From assembly GCA_022821965.1 (NCBI GenBank), contig JAJECN010000054.1, positions 1 through 64,000 of the forward strand: 64,000 nt of DNA. Reading direction: 5' to 3'. Shown one piece after another: positions 8,120 to 17,299 of this stretch. The stretch is from Candidatus Poribacteria bacterium (GTDB taxonomy: Bacteria > Poribacteria > WGA-4E > WGA-3G). Below the pieces are notes generated by a model that worked only from the letters and a program-made list of their open reading frames with translations, had not been told where the DNA came from and searched no databases. The position numbers and the translations under genes were made by a program. Within the stretch, counting starts at the first letter, position 1. Each line of letters opens with the position of its first letter.

Positions 8120-11100
8120 TGAGGGGTATCCCCTCCATTGACGAGGAAGCAATCTTGAACGGTGACGTTTTCTTCACCCGTGACTTTGATTGCCTCACCA
8201 CCGCCAACGGGTCTTCCGTATTCGCGGCGCACAGCGTCGATATGGCAGGCAGCAACCTTCACGTTGTGGCACTCAGAAAGGTGAAGTCCATTGATGTCGG
8301 TGCGGATGTTAATGTTGTCGATGAGCAGCCCGTCACACCCCTCAGTTAGAACAGCGGAATCACCCCCCCTTTGGACGTTCAAATTGCGAATTTCCACGTC
8401 TTTGCAGCGTTTCAGGGTAATACACGCGCTGCCCACTCCATCAAGGGTGCCGGGACCGTAGATGTTTACGTTCTCCAAGTCCTCTCCGATAAGGAGACCT
8501 GCATCAGTGGCGGAAAACTTAAGGGTAGCACCTGCATCAACAGCGAGCGTAACATTACTCTTCAGATGGATAGCACCGGTGGCATAGACACCAGACGGTA
8601 CAAAGACGGTGCCACCGCCAGCGGCGTGGCAGACAGTGATCGCTTTGTTGATGGCATCCGCATCGTTCGATTTGCCATCGGCTACGGTACCGAAATGCCG
8701 TACATTGTATGTACCAACCTCAGCGAGCGCCTCAGCAGTCAATCCTTCAAGCGTGTCCAGCCGTGTCCTGCCTGTATGTGCTTCAAAGTTTGTCACCCAT
8801 TTCTTAAGGGTACGGCTGCGTTCGGATGCGGCATAGTCCACCAGCGTTTTCAGCGTGTATTCATATCTGTGTGGATCTACCTTGCCTTCAAGCGTTTTCC
8901 ACAACTCGGCTGCGTGTTCAGCCAACTCAACGCCCTCTTCCATGTTGGCATAGATGTCCTGTATGAGAGTTCTACCGATGGAGAGTCGCTGATCGTGTTC
9001 TGTGAAGTGGAAGGCAGTGAGGTGTGCTTCTCCACGTAACCGGTCTCCATATATCTCACGAAGTCCTGGCGCGTACTGTGCTAACACACGCTCACGCAAC
9101 GCCGGTGTGATAACGCCTGCGCCTTCCCTATTGACTATATACGGGGTCTTGACTTGTGCCATACCGGGGTCGCTGGAATCAAGCCAGATGCCGCGATATC
9201 CACGGTAGTTATAGGTCTTGCGCGTGACTTCTTCGAGTATCATCAAGATAGTTTTGGTTGTCCTCAGCACTTCTGGATCATCGCCGAATGTCTGCTGAAT
9301 CCATTCTGTATAGATTTCATCTACGGTCAGATCGGGATTCCAAGAGAGTCGCCCCAACCCATAGTAGTTCACTGCGTTCAACGGGGATTTTGTCCATGCG
9401 GGGGCGGGTGAGATCATAGACACACCCATGATGCAATCGACACTGAATTTGTTCAGGCTTCCGGGTCCGTTGTGGTAGGTATCCTGTTCAAACCACCACT
9501 TCCACTTTTTGACCCAGGAAACGGGCCAACTCTTGTCAATGACGAGTTCACTGCCAGATAGGTTTTTCTGCATTGCGCCGTCAAGTGCTGGGATTGGTGC
9601 CCACAGATCCCAATCCAGAGGACTGCCTTTCGGAACTATGATGACGTTGTCCCGGAAGTTGCCGTCTCCGTGTGCGAACAGATCATGCGGAATCAGGTTT
9701 CGATAGGGTTCCTGTGTATAGCGAAGATTGCCATAAACGAAACCACGCACAAGCACCTTTCCACCGTACGGTTTCAGTGTGTCGGCAATTCGGTTCGCCA
9801 TCGGGGGGCGTGGATCGCCGTTCTGTTTCTCCGAACCGAGTTTCATCAGGTATCCACCGAAGTCTGGTACCCGTGCATAGAGTGCGTCTGCGGTTTCTTG
9901 GTCGAGTGCAAGGAGATAATTCGGGCTCCAATAGAGTTTGATACCGTAATCTCGGCAGATGTTGCCAAGTTTTTCGACTTCGTCAAGATGTTCCAGAAAA
10001 TTGTTTCGATAATGCCAGTTAATTTCACTCGGACAGAGTGCGTTCCAACCACACGATGCCAGCATACGGACCCAATCGCGGATGAGTTTGGTATCGCCGG
10101 TGCGCAACTCTTCCCAACTGAAAATTGAGTTGTCTCTGCCGCCACCCCGCCATCTGTCCCCGAGAAGTCCACGGAAGTATGACCAATGTGCGACCATACG
10201 GATAGGCACCTGCGGGTTCTCCAAGACATCAAGTTCAAGCGGATCCTGCCCAATTTGAATGCGACGAATCAGATCGAATACACCGAAAACAACGCCTGCG
10301 GGTATTCCTCCAGCGACAACAACCGTTCCTTCCATCGCCTTGATGACGAACCCATCCCGTTCAATTCGATCCAATTGGAGGTCTTCAGCACGATCGCGGA
10401 TCCAGTTTGAGGTTTCGGCTGTTCCGAGGATAACCTTCGGTCCAGCGACAGAGGCAGTCTCCGAAACGGAGGGTTTGAAACCGAACATGGATTCCGTCGC
10501 TTGTGCTAATTCAGAGCCAGCCGTCTGGACAGTCGAATTTGTGCTTTCAGCAACAATATTTTTAAACACATCCTGATTTGGCTGTTCAGTCGCGGGTGGA
10601 TTGAACTGTAGCCACGCCTTATAGAGCGTCCTGTCTACCTCTTGGTACTTGTAAGTGTTCTGCCTTTTTTCGGTAGGGTTCGTATCACGTCTTCCTGCAT
10701 AGATGTCCTTGGTTTCGTCGTAAATCTGCCTAACTTCAGCGTCGGTCAGCGGCTTATTGTAGATACGGAGATCGTCGAGATAGCCAGTAAAGTCTTCACT
10801 GGTGCGAATCTCCGTTAAACCCTCTCGGCGGAGCGGCTCCATGTTCACCGTAGATAAATCAATAGTTGCGATCTGCTCACCATCACGCCAACCGACGATC
10901 TGTTTCGCTTTGTCATCGTAGGCGACGGCGAACAGATGCCACTCGGAATCGCCGACGGAGGCTTTCACGTGTGGATAGAACGCCCATTCTCGCAAGTCGT
11001 ACTTGGGCCAATCATAATCAAGGATTCCTTCCCAGTATTCAAAATCCTTCTCACCTTGGAAACGCACTTGAAAACAACCACGATAGTTGTTAAGTTCGAT

Positions 11101-11448
11101 CGCATCGTTGTTGTATCCGAGAATGTTGGACCTATCCGACCCCGAATTTAACCAGAAGCAGATTGTGCCACGCGATATTGCAAGTGGGGAATTCTCAGGT
11201 ACAGGGATTCGCATTGGCTCTGTCTTCCGCATCACTTCGATGCAAGCATGTCCTTCACCGAGTGAATAGATTGTTGTTCCACCAAACACGGCGTGGTTCC
11301 CGTTCCCGGAGAGGTCAGTCCCTGTTCCATCGTCAAAATCCCAACGACCAACCAGCCCTTCGGGTTCACTTGCTGTGACACTACTGAGTTCATTTGCCAA
11401 TACCAGCGCAACGACTACAAAAACAGTAATGAATACTTGATATTCCAT
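8116..11448 (-). CDS. Secreted multidomain protein: LamG + GH67-like + right-handed beta-helix
   Basis: The 1110-residue protein starts with a signal peptide (to about residue 26). Residues ~30-260 are a LamG/concanavalin-like domain (GLVGRWDFDDGTG, GYLDDLRIYNKPLTDAEV). Residues ~290-890 resemble GH67 alpha-glucuronidases, with an N-terminal non-catalytic part and a barrel with RMVAHWSYFRGLLGDRW and CPSEINWHYRNN. From ~914 the protein is a pectate-lyase-3/GH28-like beta-helix (YNVRHFGTVADGKSNDADAI, GGGTVFVPSGVY). This helix is only about 197 residues and looks short for a complete enzyme. GGAGAG precedes the ATG. It is coupled to the enolase-superfamily gene by a 4-nt overlap. A role in uronic-acid-containing polysaccharide breakdown is inferred. 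Confidence 0.85.
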   Translation of the reverse strand: MEYQVFITVFVVVALVLANELSSVTASEPEGLVGRWDFDDGTGTDLSGNGNHAVFGGTTIYSLGEGHACIEVMRKTEPMRIPVPENSPLAISRGTICFWLNSGSDRSNILGYNNDAIELNNYRGCFQVRFQGEKDFEYWEGILDYDWPKYDLREWAFYPHVKASVGDSEWHLFAVAYDDKAKQIVGWRDGEQIATIDLSTVNMEPLRREGLTEIRTSEDFTGYLDDLRIYNKPLTDAEVRQIYDETKDIYAGRRDTNPTEKRQNTYKYQEVDRTLYKAWLQFNPPATEQPNQDVFKNIVAESTNSTVQTAGSELAQATESMFGFKPSVSETASVAGPKVILGTAETSNWIRDRAEDLQLDRIERDGFVIKAMEGTVVVAGGIPAGVVFGVFDLIRRIQIGQDPLELDVLENPQVPIRMVAHWSYFRGLLGDRWRGGGRDNSIFSWEELRTGDTKLIRDWVRMLASCGWNALCPSEINWHYRNNFLEHLDEVEKLGNICRDYGIKLYWSPNYLLALDQETADALYARVPDFGGYLMKLGSEKQNGDPRPPMANRIADTLKPYGGKVLVRGFVYGNLRYTQEPYRNLIPHDLFAHGDGNFRDNVIIVPKGSPLDWDLWAPIPALDGAMQKNLSGSELVIDKSWPVSWVKKWKWWFEQDTYHNGPGSLNKFSVDCIMGVSMISPAPAWTKSPLNAVNYYGLGRLSWNPDLTVDEIYTEWIQQTFGDDPEVLRTTKTILMILEEVTRKTYNYRGYRGIWLDSSDPGMAQVKTPYIVNREGAGVITPALRERVLAQYAPGLREIYGDRLRGEAHLTAFHFTEHDQRLSIGRTLIQDIYANMEEGVELAEHAAELWKTLEGKVDPHRYEYTLKTLVDYAASERSRTLKKWVTNFEAHTGRTRLDTLEGLTAEALAEVGTYNVRHFGTVADGKSNDADAINKAITVCHAAGGGTVFVPSGVYATGAIHLKSNVTLAVDAGATLKFSATDAGLLIGEDLENVNIYGPGTLDGVGSACITLKRCKDVEIRNLNVQRGGDSAVLTEGCDGLLIDNINIRTDINGLHLSECHNVKVAACHIDAVRREYGRPVGGGEAIKVTGEENVTVQDCFLVNGGDTPQ

Positions 11449-11475
11449 GTGTTCTCTCCATATATTTGAGGTTCT

Positions 11476-12240
11476 TTACGGGCTGATTTTTATATTGCCC
11501 CATGTAGTGGTTAATTTACCTGCTGGGTAAACCGCCAACGCGGATTTAAGTCCTCTTGTCATGAGGGTTTTAATATCATCTTCAGTCAATGCGAGGTTGA
11601 AAAACGCGACCTCGTCAAAGACCCCGGAATAATATTGTCCCCATTGATGCAAAAAAGTTGCCCCGATACCGATATCCGTAAAAATATAGGTATCGGTAAC
11701 TGTAGCACCTTCTTTGCTATTGTAATAGCCCGTAGCGTTTCCCTCGCCATCTAATACAAATGCATAGTGTCCCCATTTATTGTCATCAAATTTTGGGATG
11801 ACGGGTTTCCACGCCCTGCCCCAAATGTCAACGGCACCATTTTGAAACCGAATTGCGAAAGCCGGATTCGTCGGCCCACTGAGATTCGATATTAACCGAT
11901 CATCATTGGCGGCATCCGTCGGCTTTGCCCACAAGACCAATGTAACCTCTCCGGACAAACCTAAATTTCCGACGACAACATGCCCTTTACTCTCATTTCC
12001 ATCAAATTCCAAGGCGGCTCCGAACTTACCGTTCTTTATCCATTTCGGGTTGTTCTCAAGTTTCCCATCGTTGCCATTTTCGGAGGAATCCGCGGCGGTA
12101 TTACCCTTGCCCTCATCAAAGAGCCACATCCCGACGACGGTTTTCGGATCGAATTTGGCATTGCTGATAGTGGCAAACATCAGGCTCAGGACAATTAAGC
12201 TGGCACACGCAAGCATTAAATTCGGTATTACGATTTTCAT
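11476..12240 (-). CDS. Secreted LamG domain protein with TTWG-type tail
   Basis: The 254-residue protein has a signal peptide (cleavage near residue 28, ATISNA) and one LamG/jelly-roll domain (VVGMWLFDEGKGNTAADSSE; GQYYSGVFDEVAFFNLALTE). Such domains usually bind carbohydrate. The last residues, AVYPAGKLTTTWGNIKISP, match the tails of the proteins at 50871, 52401 and 60203 although two of those are not LamG proteins. AGGAGG lies 10 nt before the ATG. It is 27 nt upstream of the large multidomain gene on the same strand, so the two are probably one operon. Confidence 0.88.
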   Translation of the reverse strand: MKIVIPNLMLACASLIVLSLMFATISNAKFDPKTVVGMWLFDEGKGNTAADSSENGNDGKLENNPKWIKNGKFGAALEFDGNESKGHVVVGNLGLSGEVTLVLWAKPTDAANDDRLISNLSGPTNPAFAIRFQNGAVDIWGRAWKPVIPKFDDNKWGHYAFVLDGEGNATGYYNSKEGATVTDTYIFTDIGIGATFLHQWGQYYSGVFDEVAFFNLALTEDDIKTLMTRGLKSALAVYPAGKLTTTWGNIKISP

Positions 12241-12868
12241 TTGTCAGAACCTCCTTTATTCTGCAAGAGAGTTGTGAATTGAGAATTCGTGACGGCACAT
12301 AGCGTTAAATGTACGACCTGTTTCTATCAATCGTTCGCTATTTTATCATAATCCAAGTTGCTATCCAATAGAAAAATTGTATTGTCTGTAGGCGTAGGTT
12401 TTTTACTTACCCATAGGTGTCAATTTAGGGATTTTGGATGGTGTTTTAGCAGAGGCGATATAAACATGCCACCCTTACAGGGTTGAATACTTGTTTCAAA
12501 TGCATTTCTATAAACATAACGTCCCTACGGGACTGAAAAGGTTTTTGAAGTCTTCAAGATTTTCGCGTAGGATCCGGTTCGGTTAGGAAACCGAACCTAC
12601 CGGGCTTGGTACCAAGACGGTTATTTTTTCTAAAATTGACAGTTATGGTGCGGTTGGGAATGCAGATCGAAAGAAACACCCCAGCAAAAACCCCCCTTTA
12701 TCCCCCCTTATCAGGGGGGCAGGTGAGTACACCGCAAAACCGCACCTACCGGGCCTGGGGCTGCGAAATTGGCGTAAAAAACCGAAAACTAAATCGTCCT
12801 GGGAAAACGATATGGAAACTTTGTACGTAGGGATTAGAGGAAAGAGAAATCAACAGACAACAGACGTA
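12241..12868. other. Repeat-filled intergenic region
   Basis: No gene is seen. The segment 12456-12647 is related to 29612-29752: both have ATATAAACATGCC.CCCTTACAGGG, the palindrome GGTTCGGTTAGGAAACCGAA and TCTAAAATTGAC. From 12647 a second palindrome of the type GGTGCGGTT...AACCGCACC appears split by about 70 bp that includes a CCCCTTATCAGGGG block (see findings). Confidence 0.6.
12576..12597. repeat. Short palindromic repeat, family B, copy 1
   Basis: GGTTCGGTT-AGGA-AACCGAACC is a 9-bp stem followed by CTACCGGGC. Copies of the same design are at 29683-29704 and, with compensating changes in both arms, at 53173-53194 (GGTGCGGTT...AACCGCACC). Paired changes in both arms suggest the hairpin itself is selected. 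Confidence 0.65.
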
Positions 12869-14254
12869 TTACGCTTCAGTTTGCTCTTCCATTTCATCTT
12901 CGTGCATAATTTCTTGCAAGCCGGTAGCGATGCGGAAGCCAGCGATAGAGATGCCGATTGAGATAGCGAACAACCACCGATAACCGACATACGGAGCGAG
13001 AATTCCACCTAATACTGGTGCGAAACTCACGGGCATAAGTAAGGTGTTCATGAAGCCAATGTAAGTCGGACGGTTCCGCGGCGGTGCGATATTCAGCATG
13101 TATGCCATAAAGCCTACCATCATGCCGTTCCCCAAAATGCCGCCGATTATGAAAATCAGCAAGAAGGATGGCATTTGTAAGGACACTGGTAATATACCCG
13201 AAGAAAACGCGATTGCAGGAGGAATACCCATCAGTCCTGCAGTGATAATCAGGAGCCACCGTACGCCGTATCTTTCGCCGATGTGTCCCCATATTGTGTT
13301 TGAAATTACACCGCTGAGTGCGGAACAGACGATAAAAAAGCCTATCGTTGCCTCAGAAAGTCCGAGTTCATTCAGCGCATACGGAATATAAAACGGGGAT
13401 GCCATTCCAGAGAAATGCCCAAAGACGCGAAAAAAAATAAAGCGGCGATAATTGATATCTGTTCGGAGGAAATGCGGTCCCTGTTTTAAATGCTGTGAGA
13501 TGGGTTGCCGGATCGGCTGGACAGGATGAATCGGTTCACGGACACCTAAGAAACTGACGAATGAGAGGAACGCTGCAGCCACTGAACAGATAAAAAGGAA
13601 GGCGTAATTATACGGAAAACCGAGATCGGTCTCGACCTTACAGATGGAACCGATGAAGTACATGGTGAACGTTTTGAAGGTTTGCGTAATGCTACCGAGT
13701 ATGCCCGTAAATTCGGATTCGTTTCCGAGCACCGCACGCACGAGGAATCCGACCCAGATGGCGAAAAAGCCACCATAGAGTTGTCGCAGGCTAAAGAAAC
13801 GGGCGCGCTGCTGCGGTGCTATCGCCTTAGAGACGATGTCCATGTAGGGCAGCGTTGAGACACCCATAGCGGAGGAGGATAAGAAGTAGAATCCGAGGAA
13901 GCAGGCGGCAAGCAACATTGGGTTTTGCTCACCTATTGTGATGGTACAGAAAAAGACGGCAAGCCATGCCAAAACGCGGACGCTCATGCCGAGCGCGTAA
14001 AATGGCATTTTGCGTGGGCGGTGCTCCAGTAGGTTGGACATTAACAGTTGGGGCCACATCCACCCCGCTGTCATCATTGAACCGGTTAGACCTACCAGAA
14101 GGTCGGAACCGCTTAATTTATGGATAAAAGCAGGAAGCACGGTCGATGAATCTGCAAACGCGAGATTGATACGCATGAAGGCGCCTTGGAGCAGCGCAAA
14201 TCGGAAGTTTCGCGTTTTGGTATCGGGGTTAGAAACCCCTCCTACTTTAGGCAT
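12869..14254 (-). CDS. Major facilitator superfamily transporter
   Basis: An integral membrane protein of about 461 residues with roughly 12 hydrophobic segments, typical of MFS permeases. The first helix contains NFRFALLQGAFMRINLAFAD, a form seen in a Poribacteria/Planctomycetes-rich MFS group. It may import a sugar or acid released by the neighbouring hydrolases, but nothing in the sequence fixes the substrate. The frame is open up to 14332, but the upstream part is a translated intergenic repeat, so I place the start at the ATG at 14254. Even so, residues VGGVSNPD near the N-terminus are encoded by a palindromic repeat (14222-14245) also found between genes elsewhere. Confidence 0.88.
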   Translation of the reverse strand: MPKVGGVSNPDTKTRNFRFALLQGAFMRINLAFADSSTVLPAFIHKLSGSDLLVGLTGSMMTAGWMWPQLLMSNLLEHRPRKMPFYALGMSVRVLAWLAVFFCTITIGEQNPMLLAACFLGFYFLSSSAMGVSTLPYMDIVSKAIAPQQRARFFSLRQLYGGFFAIWVGFLVRAVLGNESEFTGILGSITQTFKTFTMYFIGSICKVETDLGFPYNYAFLFICSVAAAFLSFVSFLGVREPIHPVQPIRQPISQHLKQGPHFLRTDINYRRFIFFRVFGHFSGMASPFYIPYALNELGLSEATIGFFIVCSALSGVISNTIWGHIGERYGVRWLLIITAGLMGIPPAIAFSSGILPVSLQMPSFLLIFIIGGILGNGMMVGFMAYMLNIAPPRNRPTYIGFMNTLLMPVSFAPVLGGILAPYVGYRWLFAISIGISIAGFRIATGLQEIMHEDEMEEQTEA

Positions 14255-14745
14255 TCTCTCTTTGTTCCTATTTTTTAATTTCCTTGTGGTTCGGTGAGAG
14301 TCGCCTGTGGTTTTACGCTCATCTCCGTCCAATCGCTTTCCACTTCGTTTCAGGCTACGCGCTTTGGTCGGTGCCCCATAGCGATTGGCGTATGGGAAGC
14401 GCGTAGGGGACAGGTTGCTTGTAATGTTTTAAGGTTCGTATAGTGCATGCAAAATTCTGCGTTCTATCTTTTGACATAATTTTCGCAATTAGGTTGAATC
14501 GAATTTTTCGTCGTTTGTCCGGCACTAAAAAATTTCCTTTACAACACCTCTGGGGTGTGCTAAATTTCATATAAATTTTTATTTTTTTAAATGGCTATCA
14601 GCAATCAGCCGTCAGCGGAATAGTTATCAGTTGTCGGTTGTCAGTTTTCGGTAGCAAGAGACCTCCGTTAAACGAGTGCCTCTTAACCGATAACTGGTAA
14701 CTGACTGCCGCGTGCCGGAAGCCGAGAGCCAAAAAAGGAACAGAT
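14255..14745. other. Intergenic region with repeats
   Basis: No gene is supported. The region holds a copy of the ribosome-binding-site-carrying repeat (14270-14297, then TTCCACTTCGTTTCAGGCTA at about 14338). Near 14590-14700 there is a degenerate run of short units like ATCAGC/GTCAGC and TATCAGTTGTCGG, similar to 17196-17224. The oxidoreductase start signals lie at its right end. Confidence 0.5.
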
Positions 14746-15693
14746 ATGGAACCTCTTCGGATAGGATTTCTCGGTGCCGGTGGTTTTGCAAGGCACACCA
14801 TTTATCCTGCACTACATCTCGCCCCTGTCGCATTGCAAGCCGTTTGTGATGCCGACGAAAATCGAGCAAAAGACGCTGCTGGCAAATTCGGCACAGGCAG
14901 ATATTACACTGATCGGCACGAAATGTTTGAAAAAGAAGATTTGGAAGCAGTGATCATAAGCATGGGACCTGACCCGAGACAGCCACTCGTGCTTGAAACG
15001 CTTGCGGCGGGATATCATGTGTTCACTCCAAAACCGCCAGCACCTTCTCTCGCGGAAACGATCACTCTGGCAGAAACCGCAGAACAACACGGCAAGACGC
15101 TAATGGTAAACTTCCAGCGCAGGTTCAGCCTCGGTGTGCGTGAGGCGAGGCGGATCATGCAGACCGAATCCTTCGGGCAACTCACCCAGCTTTTCTGCTC
15201 GTTTTGTAGTGGTAAGTATCCAACAGTCAAAAGTTATCTGCTCGATTTCGCTATCCACCATTTCGATTTGGCGAGACACATCGCCGGTGCGGATGTGAAG
15301 GAACTCAGCGTTTTTCACAATGAGGTCGATGGACAAGGTGCTTTCGCTGTCGCCGTAGAATACACCAACGGCGCGGTGGGAAGTTTGCAGCTGAGCAGCC
15401 AACGGCTATGGCAGCGCAACTATGACTATATTGAAATTACCGGACAACACGAATACATCGTTTTAGATGGGTTGTGGGGTGTGCAACACTTCACCGAATC
15501 CGGGAACACTTTTCACTCAAATTTCTCTGATCAGCGCAACGGCGAACTGACAGGTGACGGGATTAGCCTCACCGAGTTTGTTAGTGCCATTCGTGAAGAC
15601 CGAGAGCCAATATCGAGCATCCACGACTGTGTTGGCACGATGCGGTTCTACGATGCCGTGCTTCAACGCAAAAAAGGGGTTATTAGCCTTTAG
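14746..15693 (+). CDS. Gfo/Idh/MocA family oxidoreductase
   Basis: NAD(P)-dependent sugar or polyol oxidoreductase of 315 residues. The N-terminal Rossmann fold starts MEPLRIGFLGAGGFARHTIY. The usual EKP motif is present only as TPKPPAPS (the Lys is kept, the Glu is not). The C-terminal GFO_IDH_MocA_C part includes DFAIHHFDLARHIAG with the expected acid and histidines. AGGAA lies about 6 nt before the ATG. It converges on the mannitol-dehydrogenase-like gene, with a perfect 13-bp palindrome between them. A role in sugar acid or polyol metabolism is inferred. Confidence 0.92.
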   Translation: MEPLRIGFLGAGGFARHTIYPALHLAPVALQAVCDADENRAKDAAGKFGTGRYYTDRHEMFEKEDLEAVIISMGPDPRQPLVLETLAAGYHVFTPKPPAPSLAETITLAETAEQHGKTLMVNFQRRFSLGVREARRIMQTESFGQLTQLFCSFCSGKYPTVKSYLLDFAIHHFDLARHIAGADVKELSVFHNEVDGQGAFAVAVEYTNGAVGSLQLSSQRLWQRNYDYIEITGQHEYIVLDGLWGVQHFTESGNTFHSNFSDQRNGELTGDGISLTEFVSAIREDREPISSIHDCVGTMRFYDAVLQRKKGVISL

Positions 15694-15703
15694 CAATCGG
15701 CTT

Positions 15704-15732
15704 TGTAGGGGTTGGGTTACCCAACCCCTACA
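15704..15732. terminator. Perfect 13-bp palindrome between convergent genes
   Basis: TGTAGGGGTTGGG-TTA-CCCAACCCCTACA is a perfect 13-bp stem with a 3-nt loop, and it lies between two convergent genes. The loop, read on the minus strand, is the TAA stop of the downstream gene, and the left arm encodes its last residues (VGVG). The same repeat sits across the M81 stop at 5329-5345. There is no T-tract, so termination is possible but unproven. Confidence 0.6.
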
Positions 15733-17171
15733 GTTGCATTGATACTCTCTAAAACTTCAAGACATGTCTCTCCGTTCACCAATCGGTGATAATATCCAGT
15801 AACCCGTTCGGTAAAGTCCTGATTCCCCTCCAAACCGCTCGGTGATGCAGTCCCAGCAGGCGACCACAGTGTCATATTTGAGAAGATAGTAGCAATCCGT
15901 TTTTCCACGTCCGTTTGACTCGTGTCAAATGCCCCTTTCAAAACGTCTTGTATCGTCCGGTCAGGGTCACGGATTTCGTATTCTGTGCCAGTATCGGTGA
16001 TACCGTAATAGTCGTCGTTGTTCGGTGTCAAAAATCTGAGCACTGTTGCGAAGGAATATGCGAAGTCATCTTTGAAGAGTTCTGTGCTGGCGTTGTAGTT
16101 CGGTGAGCGGACGATATCGGCGGCGCGCTCGCGAAGCTTCACCGTTTCAATGATGTTAATCCGGGCGTTGTCGTCTTTGACTCGGCGGATGCGGTCAACG
16201 AATTCCAATGAGTATGCGCGGGCACTTTTTCCTGCGATGGGGATATCCGCTTCCACAATCTCAGCGTATCCGTTCATCAGGCGTTCGAGGTGCGGTGCGA
16301 ATGTAGGATGTGCTGCTGCTTCGTTGACATATTCAATTCCAGAGAGTGCCCCTTTGTGTGTAATCCCCGGCACATGTACGGAATTCACCAAAAGCAATTT
16401 CCAGTCGTGATAAGGTTCAATGCTCTCCCGACTGACGACAACGCCATAGTCCTGAAGTTCACCGAACGGCACGCGCAACCTATTCTCCAAATCTTCCAAA
16501 ATAAGTGATGTCGCGGGGGGTGCCTCTGCATAGGTTATGAGTTCATCTTGACCTTCAATCTGTGCACGTGCAGCTGCCTGAATCTCGTCAGGCACGGCGT
16601 AGACCTGTGGTACGAGTCGGTCGCCCATCTCGTTGAGAAATCCGACGTTTGTCTCTAACCAGGTCGCGTAATCATCACTCCGTTTTGGATATTCGTTGCA
16701 GAGGATATCGCGGATCACATCGCCGTTATTTCGGAGGTTATCGGTATTGATGACGCAGAGTGTCGTATCCGCCCCGTGATGACAAAAGTAGCGATAGAGG
16801 GTCTCATCCAACACATCCATTGCGAGTTCGCCCTTGGCGATCCCTGCCTCGGTTACACCGATGAGGAGAAGATCTAATGGGTTTTCGGTCTGTGCATAGA
16901 ACTGTTCGCGACCGGCTTCCGTAGCGAGTGTTGTCGCGCCAACAACGCTTGAAACTTGTCGGATGTCATGGATACCGCTTAGATCGAATGTGATGACATG
17001 GTATATGCCGTTTTGTTGGTTAAAGGCATCGGCTTTCTCGGTACCGCGCGGTTGTCCGACGAAGATACCGCCGTTGTAGAGGTTCCGTTGGTTGAGAATA
17101 TGAACGAATTCGTGGGTTAAGGCGCGTTGTAAACCGCCCGCACCAATAGCAAGAATCTTGATTGGGTGCAT
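15717..17171 (-). CDS. Mannitol dehydrogenase / fructuronate reductase family protein
   Basis: The 484-residue protein has an N-terminal Rossmann domain (IKILAIGAGGLQRA) and the all-helical C-terminal domain of long-chain polyol dehydrogenases. TLCVINTDNLRNNGDVI corresponds to the N.DN region. KLLLVNSVHVPGITHKG corresponds to the K.....N..H catalytic region, so the active-site Lys, Asn and His are present. Known members interconvert fructose/mannitol, tagaturonate/altronate or fructuronate/mannonate. A uronate role would suit the glucuronidase-like neighbour, but this is inference. AGGAGA lies 10 nt before the ATG. The last four codons and the stop lie in a palindromic repeat. Confidence 0.87.
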   Translation of the reverse strand: MHPIKILAIGAGGLQRALTHEFVHILNQRNLYNGGIFVGQPRGTEKADAFNQQNGIYHVITFDLSGIHDIRQVSSVVGATTLATEAGREQFYAQTENPLDLLLIGVTEAGIAKGELAMDVLDETLYRYFCHHGADTTLCVINTDNLRNNGDVIRDILCNEYPKRSDDYATWLETNVGFLNEMGDRLVPQVYAVPDEIQAAARAQIEGQDELITYAEAPPATSLILEDLENRLRVPFGELQDYGVVVSRESIEPYHDWKLLLVNSVHVPGITHKGALSGIEYVNEAAAHPTFAPHLERLMNGYAEIVEADIPIAGKSARAYSLEFVDRIRRVKDDNARINIIETVKLRERAADIVRSPNYNASTELFKDDFAYSFATVLRFLTPNNDDYYGITDTGTEYEIRDPDRTIQDVLKGAFDTSQTDVEKRIATIFSNMTLWSPAGTASPSGLEGNQDFTERVTGYYHRLVNGETCLEVLESINATVGVG

Positions 17172-17299
17172 GTTTATTGTTCTCCTGTTTATAGGTTATC
17201 AGCCGTCAGCCATCAGCAGTCAGCAAGAGATTTTTGGGCAGTTTCAAACGTTCGCAACCGCCACATAATCTATAGATAACCGATTACCGTTACACGTTT

